Positions 24,583 through 34,982 of a DNA stretch of 64,000 nt are shown piece after piece. The notes below the pieces were generated by a model. The model had not been told where the DNA came from and did no database searches. It saw only the letters and a list, made by a program, of their open reading frames with translations. Position 1 is the stretch's first letter. Every line of letters starts with the position of its first letter. The position numbers were made by a program, and so were the translations under genes. Source of the stretch: Micromonospora saelicesensis (GTDB lineage Bacteria; Actinomycetota; Actinomycetes; Mycobacteriales; Micromonosporaceae); NCBI RefSeq assembly GCF_900091575.1, contig NZ_FMCR01000004.1:558001-622000 (forward strand), in the 5' to 3' direction.

Positions 24583-26289
24583 TCAGGCGGCGGGGACCTC
24601 GGCGGTGGTGCGGATCCGGTCCAGCGTCGGCGCGGAGACCGGCGACTGGGCGGTCAGGTAGGCCACGAACGCGTCCAGGTCGATCTGGCCGGTGACCAGG
24701 TTCGTCCCGCCGGTGAAGGTGCTGAAACCGTCACCGCCGCCGGCCAGGAAGTTGTTCACCGTCACCCGGTAGGTGGCGGCGGTGTCGACGGTGGTGCCGC
24801 CGAGGGTGAGGCTGCCCCGGACCACCCGGGTGCCGGCGCACGGGTCGGCGACCGTACCGGTGGTGCCGTTCGGGTCGACCACGTAGCCCACGGTGGCCGA
24901 CGGGTACAGGGTCCGACCGGTGACGAACTGCTGTTCCAGTACGCAGTAGAGCTGCGCACCGGTCAGGTCGAGCGTCACCAGGTTGTTGGCGAACGGCTGT
25001 ACCGTGAACGCCTCCTCGTAGGTGACCGGGCCGGCGTTGAGGTCCGCCCGGACCCCACCCGGGTTCATGAAGGCGGCGACCGCATTCTGCTCGTCATCGG
25101 TGGCGGCGAGCTGCGCGTCGGCGATCAGGTTGCCCAGTGGCGACTCGCCCAGGGTCGTACCAAAGAGGGTTTCCTGGGTCTTGGTGATCGCGGTGGCGGT
25201 CACGCCGACCTGGCGGTCGGCGACCGGGCCGAGCACCGTCTTGTACCGGTTGATCAGCGCGGTCTGCCTCCGGTCCGGGGCCACGTCGCGGGTGACCACG
25301 ACGTTGTTCGCGGCGGCGGAGATCACGTCCCCGCTCCGGCGGTCGATCTTGAGGTCGATGTCGGTGACCAGGCGACCGAACGAGCTGGCACTGGTGACCA
25401 GCTTGCCGTTGATGTCGCAGTTGTACGCCTGGTGGGTGTGCCCGCTGACCACCACGTCGATCGACGGGTCCATCCGGTTGGTGATGTCCACGATGGGGCC
25501 GGTCATGCCGACGCAGTCGTTGATGCCGCCGGTCGACGCCTGGGCGCCGCCCTCGTGCAGCAGCACGACGATCGCCTGTACGCCCTTGCGGCGCAGCTCG
25601 CGCGCGTACCGGTTGGCGGTGTCCGCCTCGTCGGCGAAGCTGAGGCCGGCGACGCCCTGCTGGCTGACGATCTGCGGGGTGCCCTCCAGGGTCATCCCGA
25701 TGAAGCCGACCTTGACGCCCTGCACCTTGTGGATCGCGTACGGCGCCATCAGCGGCTTGCCGGTGGCGGTCTTGAAGGCGTTCGCGGACAGGTACTGGAA
25801 GCCCGCACCTCGGTACGGGGTTCCGTCGGCGCAACCGTCCACCGGGTGGCAGCCGCCGTTCTGGATTCGCAGCAGCTCGGCCGCGCCTTCGTCGAACTCG
25901 TGGTTGCCGACGCTGGCGTAGTCCAGCCCGGCCATGCTCAGCGCCTCGATGGTCGGCTCGTCGTGGAACGCGGCGGAGAGCAGCGGGGACGCACCGATCA
26001 GGTCACCGGCGGCAACGGTGATGGTGTTCTGCTTCTTGGCTGCGGCACGCAGCTCGGCAAGGTGGGTGGCCAGGAACTCGACGCCGCCCGCGGTCTGCCC
26101 GGCGATGGTGCCGCTGGACCCGGTCGGCGGTTCGAGGTTGCCGTGGAAGTCGTTGAGGGCGAGCAGGGTGACGTCGACCGGCTTCGGCCCGGCGTCGGCC
26201 TGCTCAGGGCTGGTGGCGACCGCGCCGAAAGCGGCCACCGCGAGCGCGGTCAGGCCGACAGTGGCCCGACGCATCCCGGGTATGAACAT
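24583..26289 (-). CDS. Secreted 5'-nucleotidase/2',3'-cyclic phosphodiesterase family protein
   Basis: 568 aa, UshA-type. A signal peptide covers about residues 1-33 (cleavage near ADA-GP). The N-terminal calcineurin-like domain has L-N-D-F-H-G-N, G-N-H-E-F-D, and V-S-G-H-T-H. The C-terminal 5'-nucleotidase domain (about 340-545) contains NPGGVRADLNAGPVTYEEAF, TVNNFLAGGGDGF and the aromatic base-stacking region. It should release phosphate and nucleosides from nucleotides outside the cell. A GAGGAG site precedes the ATG. No LPXTG-like anchor is seen, so it is probably released. Confidence 0.93.
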   Translation of the reverse strand: MFIPGMRRATVGLTALAVAAFGAVATSPEQADAGPKPVDVTLLALNDFHGNLEPPTGSSGTIAGQTAGGVEFLATHLAELRAAAKKQNTITVAAGDLIGASPLLSAAFHDEPTIEALSMAGLDYASVGNHEFDEGAAELLRIQNGGCHPVDGCADGTPYRGAGFQYLSANAFKTATGKPLMAPYAIHKVQGVKVGFIGMTLEGTPQIVSQQGVAGLSFADEADTANRYARELRRKGVQAIVVLLHEGGAQASTGGINDCVGMTGPIVDITNRMDPSIDVVVSGHTHQAYNCDINGKLVTSASSFGRLVTDIDLKIDRRSGDVISAAANNVVVTRDVAPDRRQTALINRYKTVLGPVADRQVGVTATAITKTQETLFGTTLGESPLGNLIADAQLAATDDEQNAVAAFMNPGGVRADLNAGPVTYEEAFTVQPFANNLVTLDLTGAQLYCVLEQQFVTGRTLYPSATVGYVVDPNGTTGTVADPCAGTRVVRGSLTLGGTTVDTAATYRVTVNNFLAGGGDGFSTFTGGTNLVTGQIDLDAFVAYLTAQSPVSAPTLDRIRTTAEVPAA

Positions 26290-26567
26290 GGATCTCCTCG
26301 TGAGAATCGGCGCGTACGGTGCCTGGCCTCTGGGTCGACCGGGCCGCCGACGGACGCCGTCGAAAGGGTCGCGGATGACGGTGGTTGAGCATGGCCCCCG
26401 CCCCGACAGCCTCTCATCCGGACGCCCACCGGTCGACCCGGGCAGCGCATCGGAGCAGCGCGTACGCCGAGGCCGCTATCGATCATCGTTTAACGCGGTC
26501 TGCCGGACAACGTCGGACCCGGGGTCTAGAAAGGACGGGACAGCCTACGAGGAATGGGGACGGCATC

Positions 26568-27365
26568 GTGAGCGGAACGACACCCGTGGCGGAGCAGGTG
26601 CGATCGGTCGACGGCACACCCATCGGGTTCGAGCGGTCCGGTGCCGGGCCGGCGGTCGTCCTCGTCGGCGGCGCGTTCAGCGATCGCAACGCGACCCGCG
26701 ACCTGGGTGCGGCACTGGCGCCCGATTTCACCGCCTTCAGCTATGACCGTCGCGGTCGGGGCTACAGCGGCGACACCGCACCGTACGAGGTCGGCCGCGA
26801 GATCGACGACCTGGCCGCCCTGATCGCGGCGGCGGGTGGTTCCGCCGCCGTCTACGGCATCTCCTCCGGTGCCGTCCTGGCCGCCCTCGCCACCGCACAG
26901 GGCCTGCCGGTGACCAAGTTGGTCATGTTCGAGCCACCGTTCCAGGTCGGCCCGCACGTGGGCGTCCGCAAGGACATCACCCCGCAGCTCATCGAGCTGA
27001 TCGCCGCCGACGACCGGGACGGCGCGGTGGAGACCTTCCTCAGCGCATCGGTGGGGCTGCCGGCCGAGCAGATCACCGGGATGCGGTCACAACCGGTGTG
27101 GGGTGGGCTGACTGCGGTAGCGCACACGCTGGTGTACGACTCGATCGTCACCGCCGGAGGGCGGTTCCCCGCCGAACGGCTGGCGGCCATCACCGTGCCG
27201 ACCCTCGCTGTGGACAGCACCGGCAGTCCTCAGTGGTTGCGGGACGCGAGTCGGGCGGCGGCCGAGGCCGTCCCGGGCGGTCGGTCCGTCAGCCTCGACG
27301 GCGGCTACCACGACGTGCCGCCGACGACGCTGGCCCCCGCGCTGCGCGAGTTCCTGCTCGGTTGA
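26568..27365 (+). CDS. Alpha/beta-hydrolase
   Basis: 265 aa from GTG 26568. The oxyanion segment VVLVGGAFSD, the nucleophile elbow G-I-S-S-G (about S100) and a late His in GGYHDVPP fit an alpha/beta-hydrolase catalytic triad. The YDRRGRGYSGD strand is typical of the DUF/esterase-like subgroup. Substrate unknown. It is divergent from the 5'-nucleotidase gene across a 278-base spacer in which I see no clear promoter. Confidence 0.88.
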   Translation: MSGTTPVAEQVRSVDGTPIGFERSGAGPAVVLVGGAFSDRNATRDLGAALAPDFTAFSYDRRGRGYSGDTAPYEVGREIDDLAALIAAAGGSAAVYGISSGAVLAALATAQGLPVTKLVMFEPPFQVGPHVGVRKDITPQLIELIAADDRDGAVETFLSASVGLPAEQITGMRSQPVWGGLTAVAHTLVYDSIVTAGGRFPAERLAAITVPTLAVDSTGSPQWLRDASRAAAEAVPGGRSVSLDGGYHDVPPTTLAPALREFLLG

Positions 27366-27401
27366 CCGCACCAGCGGCCCGCCGAGGCGCGGCCCGGCGG
27401 A

Positions 27402-28052
27402 TCAGCCGTCAGCCAGGGCCCTGTCGACCAGGGCAGCTACGGCGTCCGGTGGCCAGGCGCCCGCCACGCCGGGCCGGTCCGCCAGGTAGGTGGCGATCCG
27501 CTCGGCGGGCCAGCCGTGCGACTCGCGCAGCCCTCGGGCGATCATGCCGAGGTAGATCGGCGCGGGAGGTCGGCACCGCACGGCTGACGCCCCCTCGGGG
27601 GCGGTGAAGGTGAGCATCGGAACACCGTCGCGGCTGCCCGGGCAGATCAACGTCTCGTACCGCCCCGGGCCGAGCGTGGCCCGTCCGTTGGCGACGGCGG
27701 CGTCGATGGCCGCGCCGGTCGCCGGGATCAGCTCGGTCGTGTCGCCCGGCGGGCGGTACATCTCCTGGGCCGCGATGTCGGTGAACTGCTCCAGGGTGAC
27801 CAGGTAGGCGCGGGCCGCGGCCTCGCCCGGCAGGTGCGGGTCGTAGAAGGCCATGCCGCCGGTCCAGGCCGCGGACTCGCCGGCGAAGTAGACGCCGCCG
27901 GGCAGTGACACGGGCGTCGATCGGCTGGGTGGACGCCGGTCGCGGCAGCCCGGGTACGTCCGCTTTCCTCCGGGTGGGCAGCCACCACCGATGTACCAGC
28001 CCAGCCGGGCGGCGTGCATGTTCGAGCCGTACGAGACGTACCAGGCCAGCAC
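27402..28052 (-). CDS. Gamma-glutamylcyclotransferase-like protein
   Basis: 216 aa. The start WYVSYGSNM carries the Y-G-S-N motif that binds the substrate in the gamma-glutamylcyclotransferase fold. TYPGCRDRRPPSRSTPV and GGVYFAGES...WTGGMAFYDP are conserved in a family often labelled histone deacetylase in Streptomyces, a label the sequence does not support. GTG start with a GAGGGG site. It begins 9 bases after the phosphodiesterase gene on the same strand, so it is in that operon. Actual substrate unknown. Confidence 0.8.
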   Translation of the reverse strand: MLAWYVSYGSNMHAARLGWYIGGGCPPGGKRTYPGCRDRRPPSRSTPVSLPGGVYFAGESAAWTGGMAFYDPHLPGEAAARAYLVTLEQFTDIAAQEMYRPPGDTTELIPATGAAIDAAVANGRATLGPGRYETLICPGSRDGVPMLTFTAPEGASAVRCRPPAPIYLGMIARGLRESHGWPAERIATYLADRPGVAGAWPPDAVAALVDRALADG

Positions 28053-28061
28053 GATGACCCC

Positions 28062-28841
28062 TCAGAAGCCGCAGGTCTGCCCGGCGGAGTGGCTCACCTG
28101 CACGGTGTGGGTCACGCATCCGCCGGCCTCGATCGAGTGCAGCAGGAAGGCGGTGGGCTCGTTGACCCAACCGATCTGCTCGTCGGCGCTCATGGTGAGC
28201 GTGCTCTGCTTCCAGGTGCTGGGCGCCACGGTGAGGACCGTGCCCGCGTACGCCGTGGTGACCGGGCGGTGCAGGTGGCCGGCGCCGACCCGTACCACGT
28301 GCCGGTGCCGGCCGATCACCTCGGCGAGCGCGTCACCGTCGGCGAGCCGGATGGAGTCCGCGACGGGGATGCCGACCGCGACCGGCGGGTGGTGCAGAAA
28401 GATCACGGCGGGCACCTCGGGCCGCCCGGCCAGCACCCCGTCAAGCCAGCCGAGTTGTTCCTCGCCGAGTTGGCCGCCGTCGCTGCCGGGGACGAGCGAG
28501 TCGAGTACCACGACAGACGCCGCCTCGTGGTCGACGTGGTAGTAGGCCGAGAAGCCGCCGCCGAGCCACGGCGTGCCGCCGAACGCGTCGAGCAGGGACT
28601 CCCGGTCGTCATGGTTGCCGGTGGTCAGGTGCACCGGAAGCGGGAAACGGCCGATCACCTCGCGCAGCGCCACGTACTCGTCGGGCTGGCCGTGGTCGGC
28701 CAGGTCGCCGCTGATCACCACGCAGTCCGGTCGGGGTCGCAACGCCAGCACCCGGCCGAGCGCTCGGTGCAACCCGGCGGCCGGTTCGGCGGCGAGCAGG
28801 CCGGTGGTCAGGTGCGGGTCACTGAGCTGGGCGATGAGCAT
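28062..28841 (-). CDS. Cyclic nucleotide phosphodiesterase-like metallophosphoesterase (CpdA type)
   Basis: 259 aa with the full class III phosphodiesterase set: L-S-D-P-H (about 7-10), I-S-G-D-L-A-D, G-N-H-D-D, F-L-H-H-P-P and G-H-L-H. This arrangement matches CpdA, which hydrolyses 3',5'-cAMP, though relatives cut other phosphodiesters. A GAGG site lies before the ATG. Because the window also encodes a large adenylate cyclase, a cAMP turnover role is a reasonable guess. Co-transcribed with the cyclotransferase-like gene. Confidence 0.88.
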   Translation of the reverse strand: MLIAQLSDPHLTTGLLAAEPAAGLHRALGRVLALRPRPDCVVISGDLADHGQPDEYVALREVIGRFPLPVHLTTGNHDDRESLLDAFGGTPWLGGGFSAYYHVDHEAASVVVLDSLVPGSDGGQLGEEQLGWLDGVLAGRPEVPAVIFLHHPPVAVGIPVADSIRLADGDALAEVIGRHRHVVRVGAGHLHRPVTTAYAGTVLTVAPSTWKQSTLTMSADEQIGWVNEPTAFLLHSIEAGGCVTHTVQVSHSAGQTCGF

Positions 28842-29048
28842 GGGCTCGCCTCCTCGGCGCCGGGAGGCTCCACGCTAGCGGCAGGCGCGGCGTCGCGGGG
28901 GCACACGCCGATGCGGGTGAGTTGGCCGCTGAGGGGGACGGGGCGCTGGGTCCGGCCCGCTCCGGCGATCGAGTCGCACTCGATCGACGCCGGACACGCC
29001 GGCTGCCTTGCGGCGATTCAGTGAAAATTCGCTGATGGCACGCACCAA

Positions 29049-29100
29049 TGCCGTCCCGGCACAAGCTGACAATTGCTTGCCTGCTTGCGCCGGGACGGCA
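29049..29100 (-). terminator. Hairpin after the peptidoglycan-binding protein gene
   Basis: Perfect 12-base arms (TGCCGTCCCGGC / GCCGGGACGGCA) around a 28-base loop, 19 bases past the stop of the minus-strand gene. The loop is large for a terminator. Confidence 0.55.
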
Positions 29101-29118
29101 ATCAGTTGAATTTATCGA

Positions 29119-29586
29119 CTAGGCCAGTCGAACGGGAAGCTCGATGCTGTTGCAGTTGTAGGTCGTCGTGCCGGTCCACCAAATCAGGGTGTTCCGCGTC
29201 TGGGTTCCGTATACGCCATCGGCGGTAATTCCCTCGGACCTCTGCGCATTCCTCAGGGCAGTCTTGGTTGCCGGACCGAAATCGCTGTCGATCGCGATGT
29301 TCTGGTTGTAGCAGTACTTCAAGGTCTGCTGCAACTTCTTCACGGCCGCGCTGTTGGCGCCCTGCGCCATACCGCAAGCCGTGCTGGCAGCGGTGCTGCC
29401 AGCCGAGGGAATGTCCTCGCCCGAGACCCCGACGTCTCCCCCGACAACCGAAACTGTCCGATAGCAGGTCGCCTGAATCGTGAAGTCTCCCGCAAGTGCG
29501 GGCGAGGCACCAATCAGCTGAACTCCGCCGAGCGCGAGTGCACCGAACAGTGCGGCTCCAACACGTGCTTTCCCCGTTGCGCGCAT
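29119..29586 (-). CDS. Secreted peptidoglycan-binding-domain protein
   Basis: 155 aa from ATG 29586, with a TAGGAT ribosome site. A signal peptide (about 1-33, ending ALA-GD) leads to a PG_binding_1 domain: SAAVKKLQQTLKYCYNQ, IDSDFGPATKTALRNAQ and GVYGTQTRNTL. There is no catalytic domain, so it probably binds cell wall only. Four Cys may pair outside the cell. The gene uses more A/T-ending codons (aat, gct, att) than its neighbours, hinting at recent acquisition. Confidence 0.88.
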   Translation of the reverse strand: MRATGKARVGAALFGALALGGVQLIGASPALAGDFTIQATCYRTVSVVGGDVGVSGEDIPSAGSTAASTACGMAQGANSAAVKKLQQTLKYCYNQNIAIDSDFGPATKTALRNAQRSEGITADGVYGTQTRNTLIWWTGTTTYNCNSIELPVRLA

Positions 29587-29625
29587 TTTGATCCTAACTA
29601 GAGGGATAATCCAATGTGGACACAT

Positions 29626-29992
29626 TCACCGTAACGAAGACACCAATGGCGCGCAAGCACTTCGCCCAGAGGGTGCGTTCCGAATAGCGAGGGCCCACGC
29701 ACATAGTAGTTGATCCATCGGTTAACGTGTGCCCCTCGCGCTGCCGCTCACCACCGCCCAGGACGGTTGGGCGATCGCCGCGGCCGCCCAGAGCCGGCCG
29801 CCGCCCACGCCTGACCTGCGGCCCGTACGCCGAGGGGCTGCCACCCCCACACCCCGACCTCAATGCCCACAGGCTGTGTCCACAGCCTGTGGATAGCACG
29901 TGTGTACGAAGCCCGGCCGGTCCCAGCCACCGTGAGTACGCTTGATCGAGCGGTTCGGCGTCGGCCGAGCCCCCTCCCCTACCTGGAACGAC
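29626..29992. other. Spacer before the GGDEF gene
   Basis: About 370 bases without a convincing gene. The first 90 bases are comparatively A/T-rich and should hold the promoter of the peptidoglycan-binding gene. The rest is very GC-rich apart from the CCACAGGCTGTG palindrome listed separately. Confidence 0.5.
29866..29896. promoter_or_regulatory. DnaA-box-like palindrome
   Basis: CCACAGGCTGTG and CCACAGCCTGTGG lie back to back. They contain GTGTCCACA (29876-29884) and CTATCCACA on the other strand (29888-29896), each one base from a DnaA box consensus. A third 9-mer (GTGTCCACA, minus strand) is at 29615-29623. The same CCACAGGCTGTGG core recurs at 59810-59830. It may be a DnaA site or an operator. 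Confidence 0.45.
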
Positions 29993-31408
29993 GTGCGAGT
30001 GGATCATCAGCGAGTCATCCGTGACGTCACCGTCCGCCTGCCGATGGCGTCGAGCACGCCGGAGGCGTGTCGGTGGACGGTCACCGCGCTGTCCCGCCAC
30101 ACCCCGGCGACCATCTCCGTGCTGCTCGCGGTCCACGACCGCCTGCGCTGCGTCGCCGCGACCGGGGCCTGGCAGGTCTTCGCCACCGTGCCGGCTCGGA
30201 CCGGCATCGTCGGCCGGGTGTACGCGACCGGCGCTCCCGCCGTCGTCCCGGACGTCACCGTGGACCCGGACTACCTGCCGGTCCGCCCGGATGTGACGGC
30301 CGAGCTGTGCGTACCGGTGCTGGACCCGACGGGACGGGCGATCGGCGTACTCGACCTGCAGTGGAGTGAGCCCACCGACCTGGAGCCGTGGCGGGAGACC
30401 GCGCAGCGGCTGGCCGACGGGCTCGGCGCACGGATCGCCGCACTCGGTGGCCCACCTGCGGAGAGTCGCAGCGAGAAGCTGCTTCGGCACGCGGCGGCGC
30501 TCTCCTCCGCGCCGACCGAGGGAGAGGTGATGGGGGCGGCGGCCCGCGCCGCCCGAGAGGTCTCCGCGCTCTCCACCGCACTGCTGCTGATCGGCGGTCA
30601 GCTCGGCCCGTCCCCGGCGACGCCGAGCGACCTGGAGACCCGGATTCGCGCCGAGCTGGCCGCGGCGGGTCCCGCCGCCCTGGACCGGATGGTCGAGCGG
30701 GCCCACCGTTACGGCGCCGGGTACACGCTGGGCGAGACCGGGCATCCCCCGACCGAGGACTACCGCCCGCTGACCCGGGCAGGGGTACGCACGCTGGTGG
30801 CCGTGCCGGTCGGGCCCACTGACGCCGGTGGGGTGCTGCTGGTCGCCGACGAACGCGCGCTGCGCCCGGACCCGACCACGGTCAGCCTCATGGAGTTGCT
30901 CGCCGGACAGGCCTGGACGAGCGTGGACCGGCTGCGCACGCTGGCCCGGCTGCGGGAGCAGGCCAGCTCCGACCCGCTGACCGGGTTGCGGCACACCGGC
31001 CCGTTCGGGCAGCGGATCGCGGCGGCCACCCCCGGGCGTACGGCTCTGCTGGCGATCGACGTGGACGGCTTCAAGACCGTGAACGACACGTACGGCCACC
31101 AGGCCGGCGACCGGGTGCTGGTCGGGCTGGCCCGGGCGCTGGAGGGGGCGCTGCGGCACGGCGACGAGTTGTACCGGATCGGCGGCGACGAGTTCGTCGC
31201 GGTGATCGAGGTGAGCCGCCCGGAGGAGGCGGTCCGCATCGCCGAACGGCTCACCGAGGCGGCCCGACGCATCGGCCGCACGATCAGCGTGGGCGTCGCA
31301 CTGCCCCGCCCCGGCGAAACCCCGGACCGCACCCTGAAACGAGCCGACCAGGCCCTCTACGCGGTAAAACGCCAAGGCCGAGACGGCGTCCTGCTCTCCG
31401 CCGCGTAG
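29993..31408 (+). CDS. GAF-GGDEF diguanylate cyclase
   Basis: 471 aa from GTG 29993 (TTG 29942 and GTG 29999 are alternatives). Two GAF-like sensory domains (about 5-150 and 170-300) precede a GGDEF domain starting at SDPLTGL. The active-site motif G-G-D-E-F is intact, and an R-x-x-D inhibitory site (R-H-G-D) lies exactly five residues before it, so product feedback by c-di-GMP is expected. DVDGFKTVNDTYGH supplies the metal-binding Asp. No membrane helix: a soluble sensor. There is no EAL domain. Ends 18 bases before a family A repeat. Confidence 0.93.
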   Translation: MRVDHQRVIRDVTVRLPMASSTPEACRWTVTALSRHTPATISVLLAVHDRLRCVAATGAWQVFATVPARTGIVGRVYATGAPAVVPDVTVDPDYLPVRPDVTAELCVPVLDPTGRAIGVLDLQWSEPTDLEPWRETAQRLADGLGARIAALGGPPAESRSEKLLRHAAALSSAPTEGEVMGAAARAAREVSALSTALLLIGGQLGPSPATPSDLETRIRAELAAAGPAALDRMVERAHRYGAGYTLGETGHPPTEDYRPLTRAGVRTLVAVPVGPTDAGGVLLVADERALRPDPTTVSLMELLAGQAWTSVDRLRTLARLREQASSDPLTGLRHTGPFGQRIAAATPGRTALLAIDVDGFKTVNDTYGHQAGDRVLVGLARALEGALRHGDELYRIGGDEFVAVIEVSRPEEAVRIAERLTEAARRIGRTISVGVALPRPGETPDRTLKRADQALYAVKRQGRDGVLLSAA

Positions 31409-31426
31409 CCGCCCCCACGTCCCCGC

Positions 31427-31495
31427 CGATCTTGCACTTTCGGTTGTCGTTCTGTCGCCCTCGCCCCTTATGCCGGCACAGAAACTGCAAGATCG
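31427..31495. repeat. Palindromic element, family A copy 2
   Basis: 69 bp between convergent genes. The arms CGATCTTGCACTTTC / GAAACTGCAAGATCG pair with one mismatch. Internally it carries CCCCTTATG and TCGGTTGTCGT, which align with the reverse complement of copy 3 (ACATAAGGGG, ACGACGACCGA), so copies occur in both orientations. Confidence 0.85.
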
Positions 31496-31517
31496 CGGCA
31501 GCGGGGGGGTGCGGGGG

Positions 31518-32579
31518 TCAGGGGGTGCGGAGTTCTTTGGCCAGGAGTTCGGCGATCTGGGCGGTGTTGAGGGCGGCGCCCTTGCGGAGGTTGTCGCCGG
31601 TGACGAAGAAGTCGAGGGCGCGGGGGTCGTCCAGGGCCCGGCGGATCCGGCCGACCCAGGACGGGTCGGTGCCGACGGCGTCGATCGGCATCGGGAACTC
31701 CCCGGCCGCAGGGTCGTCGACCAGGATCACCCCGGGTGCGTTGCGCAGCGCCTCGCGAGCACCCTCGGCGTCGACCTCGGTGGCGAAGACCGCGTGCACC
31801 GCGACCGAGTGGGCGGTGACCACCGGCACCCGGACGCAGGTGGCGGAGACCTTGAGGTCGGGGAGGCCGAGGATCTTCCGCGACTCGTTGCGGATCTTCA
31901 TCTCTTCCGATGACCAGCCGCTGTCCGCCGGGGAGCCGGCCCAGGGGACCACGTTGAGCGCCATGGGTGCGGGGAACGGCCCCAGGTCGTCGCCGACCGC
32001 CTGGCGTACGTCGCCGGTGCGCGAGCCGAGCGCCCGATCGCCGGCGACCTTGGTGAGCTGGTCGTGCAGGATGTCGACGCCGGACTGACCGGCTCCGGAG
32101 ACCGCCTGGTAGGAGGCGAGCACCAGCTCCCGTAGGCCGTACTCGCGGTGCAGCGGCGCGACGGCGACGATCATCGCGAGGGTGGTGCAGTTGGCGTTGG
32201 CGATGATGCCCCGGGGCCGGTTGCGGACCTGCTCGGGGTTGATCTCCGGAACGACCAGCGGGACGTCGCGGTCCATCCGGAACGCGCCGGAGTTGTCGAC
32301 AGCGATCGCGCCCCGGGCGACGGCGATCGGCGCCCACTCGGCGGAGACCTCGTCGGGCACGTCGAACATGGCCACCTGGACACCGTCGAACGCCTCGGGG
32401 GTCAGCGCCTGGACGACGAGTTCCTCGCCCCGGCAGCGGACCCGGCGACCGACGGAGCGCTCGGAGGCGAGCAGCCGGATCTCCCCCCAGACGTTGCGTC
32501 GCCCGGTGAGCAGCTCACACATCACGGTGCCGACGGCACCTGTCGCTCCGACCACGGCGAGGGTGGGCAGCGCCGTCAT
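31518..32579 (-). CDS. asd: Aspartate-semialdehyde dehydrogenase
   Basis: 353 aa. NADP-binding G-A-T-G-A-V-G (11-17), the catalytic Cys in N-A-N-C-T-T (C131) and a late ...VRVPVVTAHS with the active-site His region identify the enzyme. It reduces aspartyl-4-phosphate to the semialdehyde, feeding lysine/diaminopimelate, threonine and methionine. It begins 5 bases after lysC in the same operon, the classic actinobacterial ask-asd pair. Confidence 0.96.
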   Translation of the reverse strand: MTALPTLAVVGATGAVGTVMCELLTGRRNVWGEIRLLASERSVGRRVRCRGEELVVQALTPEAFDGVQVAMFDVPDEVSAEWAPIAVARGAIAVDNSGAFRMDRDVPLVVPEINPEQVRNRPRGIIANANCTTLAMIVAVAPLHREYGLRELVLASYQAVSGAGQSGVDILHDQLTKVAGDRALGSRTGDVRQAVGDDLGPFPAPMALNVVPWAGSPADSGWSSEEMKIRNESRKILGLPDLKVSATCVRVPVVTAHSVAVHAVFATEVDAEGAREALRNAPGVILVDDPAAGEFPMPIDAVGTDPSWVGRIRRALDDPRALDFFVTGDNLRKGAALNTAQIAELLAKELRTP

Positions 32580-32584
32580 CGGCG

Positions 32585-33850
<1,266 letters not shown>

Positions 33851-34109
33851 GACGGTGCACTCCCTCCCAGCGACCCTGAGCGTGCCGACGCCGCCGGAAC
33901 CGGGGCCGGCGGCGCGTGTCAGACCCCATGAGGGTATCCGGCGGATAACGAAGCCGGGTCAGGTGATCCCACCATCCGGCCCGGCCGGGACCGGCCAGGC
34001 CGGTCCCACCAGGTCGGACGGGTACGCCGGGACGCCTCGCCCGACACGCCGGAACGAGCCGGGTACGCGCCGGCACCCACCTACCGCCCGCACCCACCAG
34101 AATGGGCCG

Positions 34110-34898
34110 GTGCCCGTCCTCATCCGCTCGGCCGGCCGCGTGCTCGGGCCGCTCGTCCTCGCCCTGCCAGCCCTCCTGGTCGCCTGCACCAGTGAGCAGC
34201 CTCCGACTCCGCCGCCCGTCGATCCGGGGCCGGTCGAGGTGGACGCCGCACGGGATGAGCTGGCCGCGCTTGCCGCGGCGGCTCAGGACCGTCACCTGGT
34301 GGCCCAGTACGTCTACAGCCAGGCGGGTAAACCGGATCGCACCATCGTGTTCACCAGCGCGAACGACGGCAGCTGGCGGGTGGATGTGCCGGGGGGCGCC
34401 CTGGGTGGCACCGCCGATGTCTCGATGGCCAGCACGGCCGACGGGCTGTTCCAGTGTGCCCTGCCGTCGGCCGGTCATACCGGGTCGGCGAGTTGCGTAC
34501 GCCTGGGTGATCGCGACGACGCGATCCCACGCCGGTCGGACCCCCGGGTCCAGCACCTGCTCACCGACTGGCTGAACGTGCTCACCGACCGACGCGCGCC
34601 GTTGGCGGTCGCCCCGGCCAACGCGCCCGAGGGTCTCACCGGCACCTGCTACTCGGTGGATTCCACCTCGGCGTCGCTCAACGCCCCGCTGGATGTGGGC
34701 ATCTACTGCTACGACCAGGACGGCACACCGACCGGCGTCCGGACCGGGGGCGGGACGCTGCGGCTGGCCGGTGCACCCGGCCCGGCACCGGCCACCGTGC
34801 AGCTGGCCGGCCCGGTGGTGATCGACCGGGAGCCGCTCGACACCGCGGCGCCGCCGACCCCTGACCCGTCGGAGAGCCCGAGCGCGGGAACGCCCTGA
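34110..34898 (+). CDS. Secreted lipoprotein, unknown function
   Basis: 262 aa from GTG 34110. The signal peptide ends in a lipobox L-L-V-A-C (Cys at about 23). The mature part (ARDELAALAAAAQDRHLVAQYVY...) has four Cys in pairs and a Pro/Ser-rich tail. No enzyme motif. The family is common in actinomycetes as an uncharacterised lipoprotein. Preceded by a 260-base spacer after lysC in which I see no other feature. Confidence 0.8.
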   Translation: MPVLIRSAGRVLGPLVLALPALLVACTSEQPPTPPPVDPGPVEVDAARDELAALAAAAQDRHLVAQYVYSQAGKPDRTIVFTSANDGSWRVDVPGGALGGTADVSMASTADGLFQCALPSAGHTGSASCVRLGDRDDAIPRRSDPRVQHLLTDWLNVLTDRRAPLAVAPANAPEGLTGTCYSVDSTSASLNAPLDVGIYCYDQDGTPTGVRTGGGTLRLAGAPGPAPATVQLAGPVVIDREPLDTAAPPTPDPSESPSAGTP

Positions 34899-34982
34899 TC
34901 TTCGTCCCGTTACGGGTGCTCTTGCCCACATTTAGCCACCCTGTTCTGAGGAGCGAATCGCCCATACAGGACGATCCGGTGT

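Noticed and set aside
29727..29945. Small plus-strand ORF of 72 codons
   Set aside because: Pro/Arg/Ser-rich translation without ribosome site or recognisable motif; it ends across the palindrome region.
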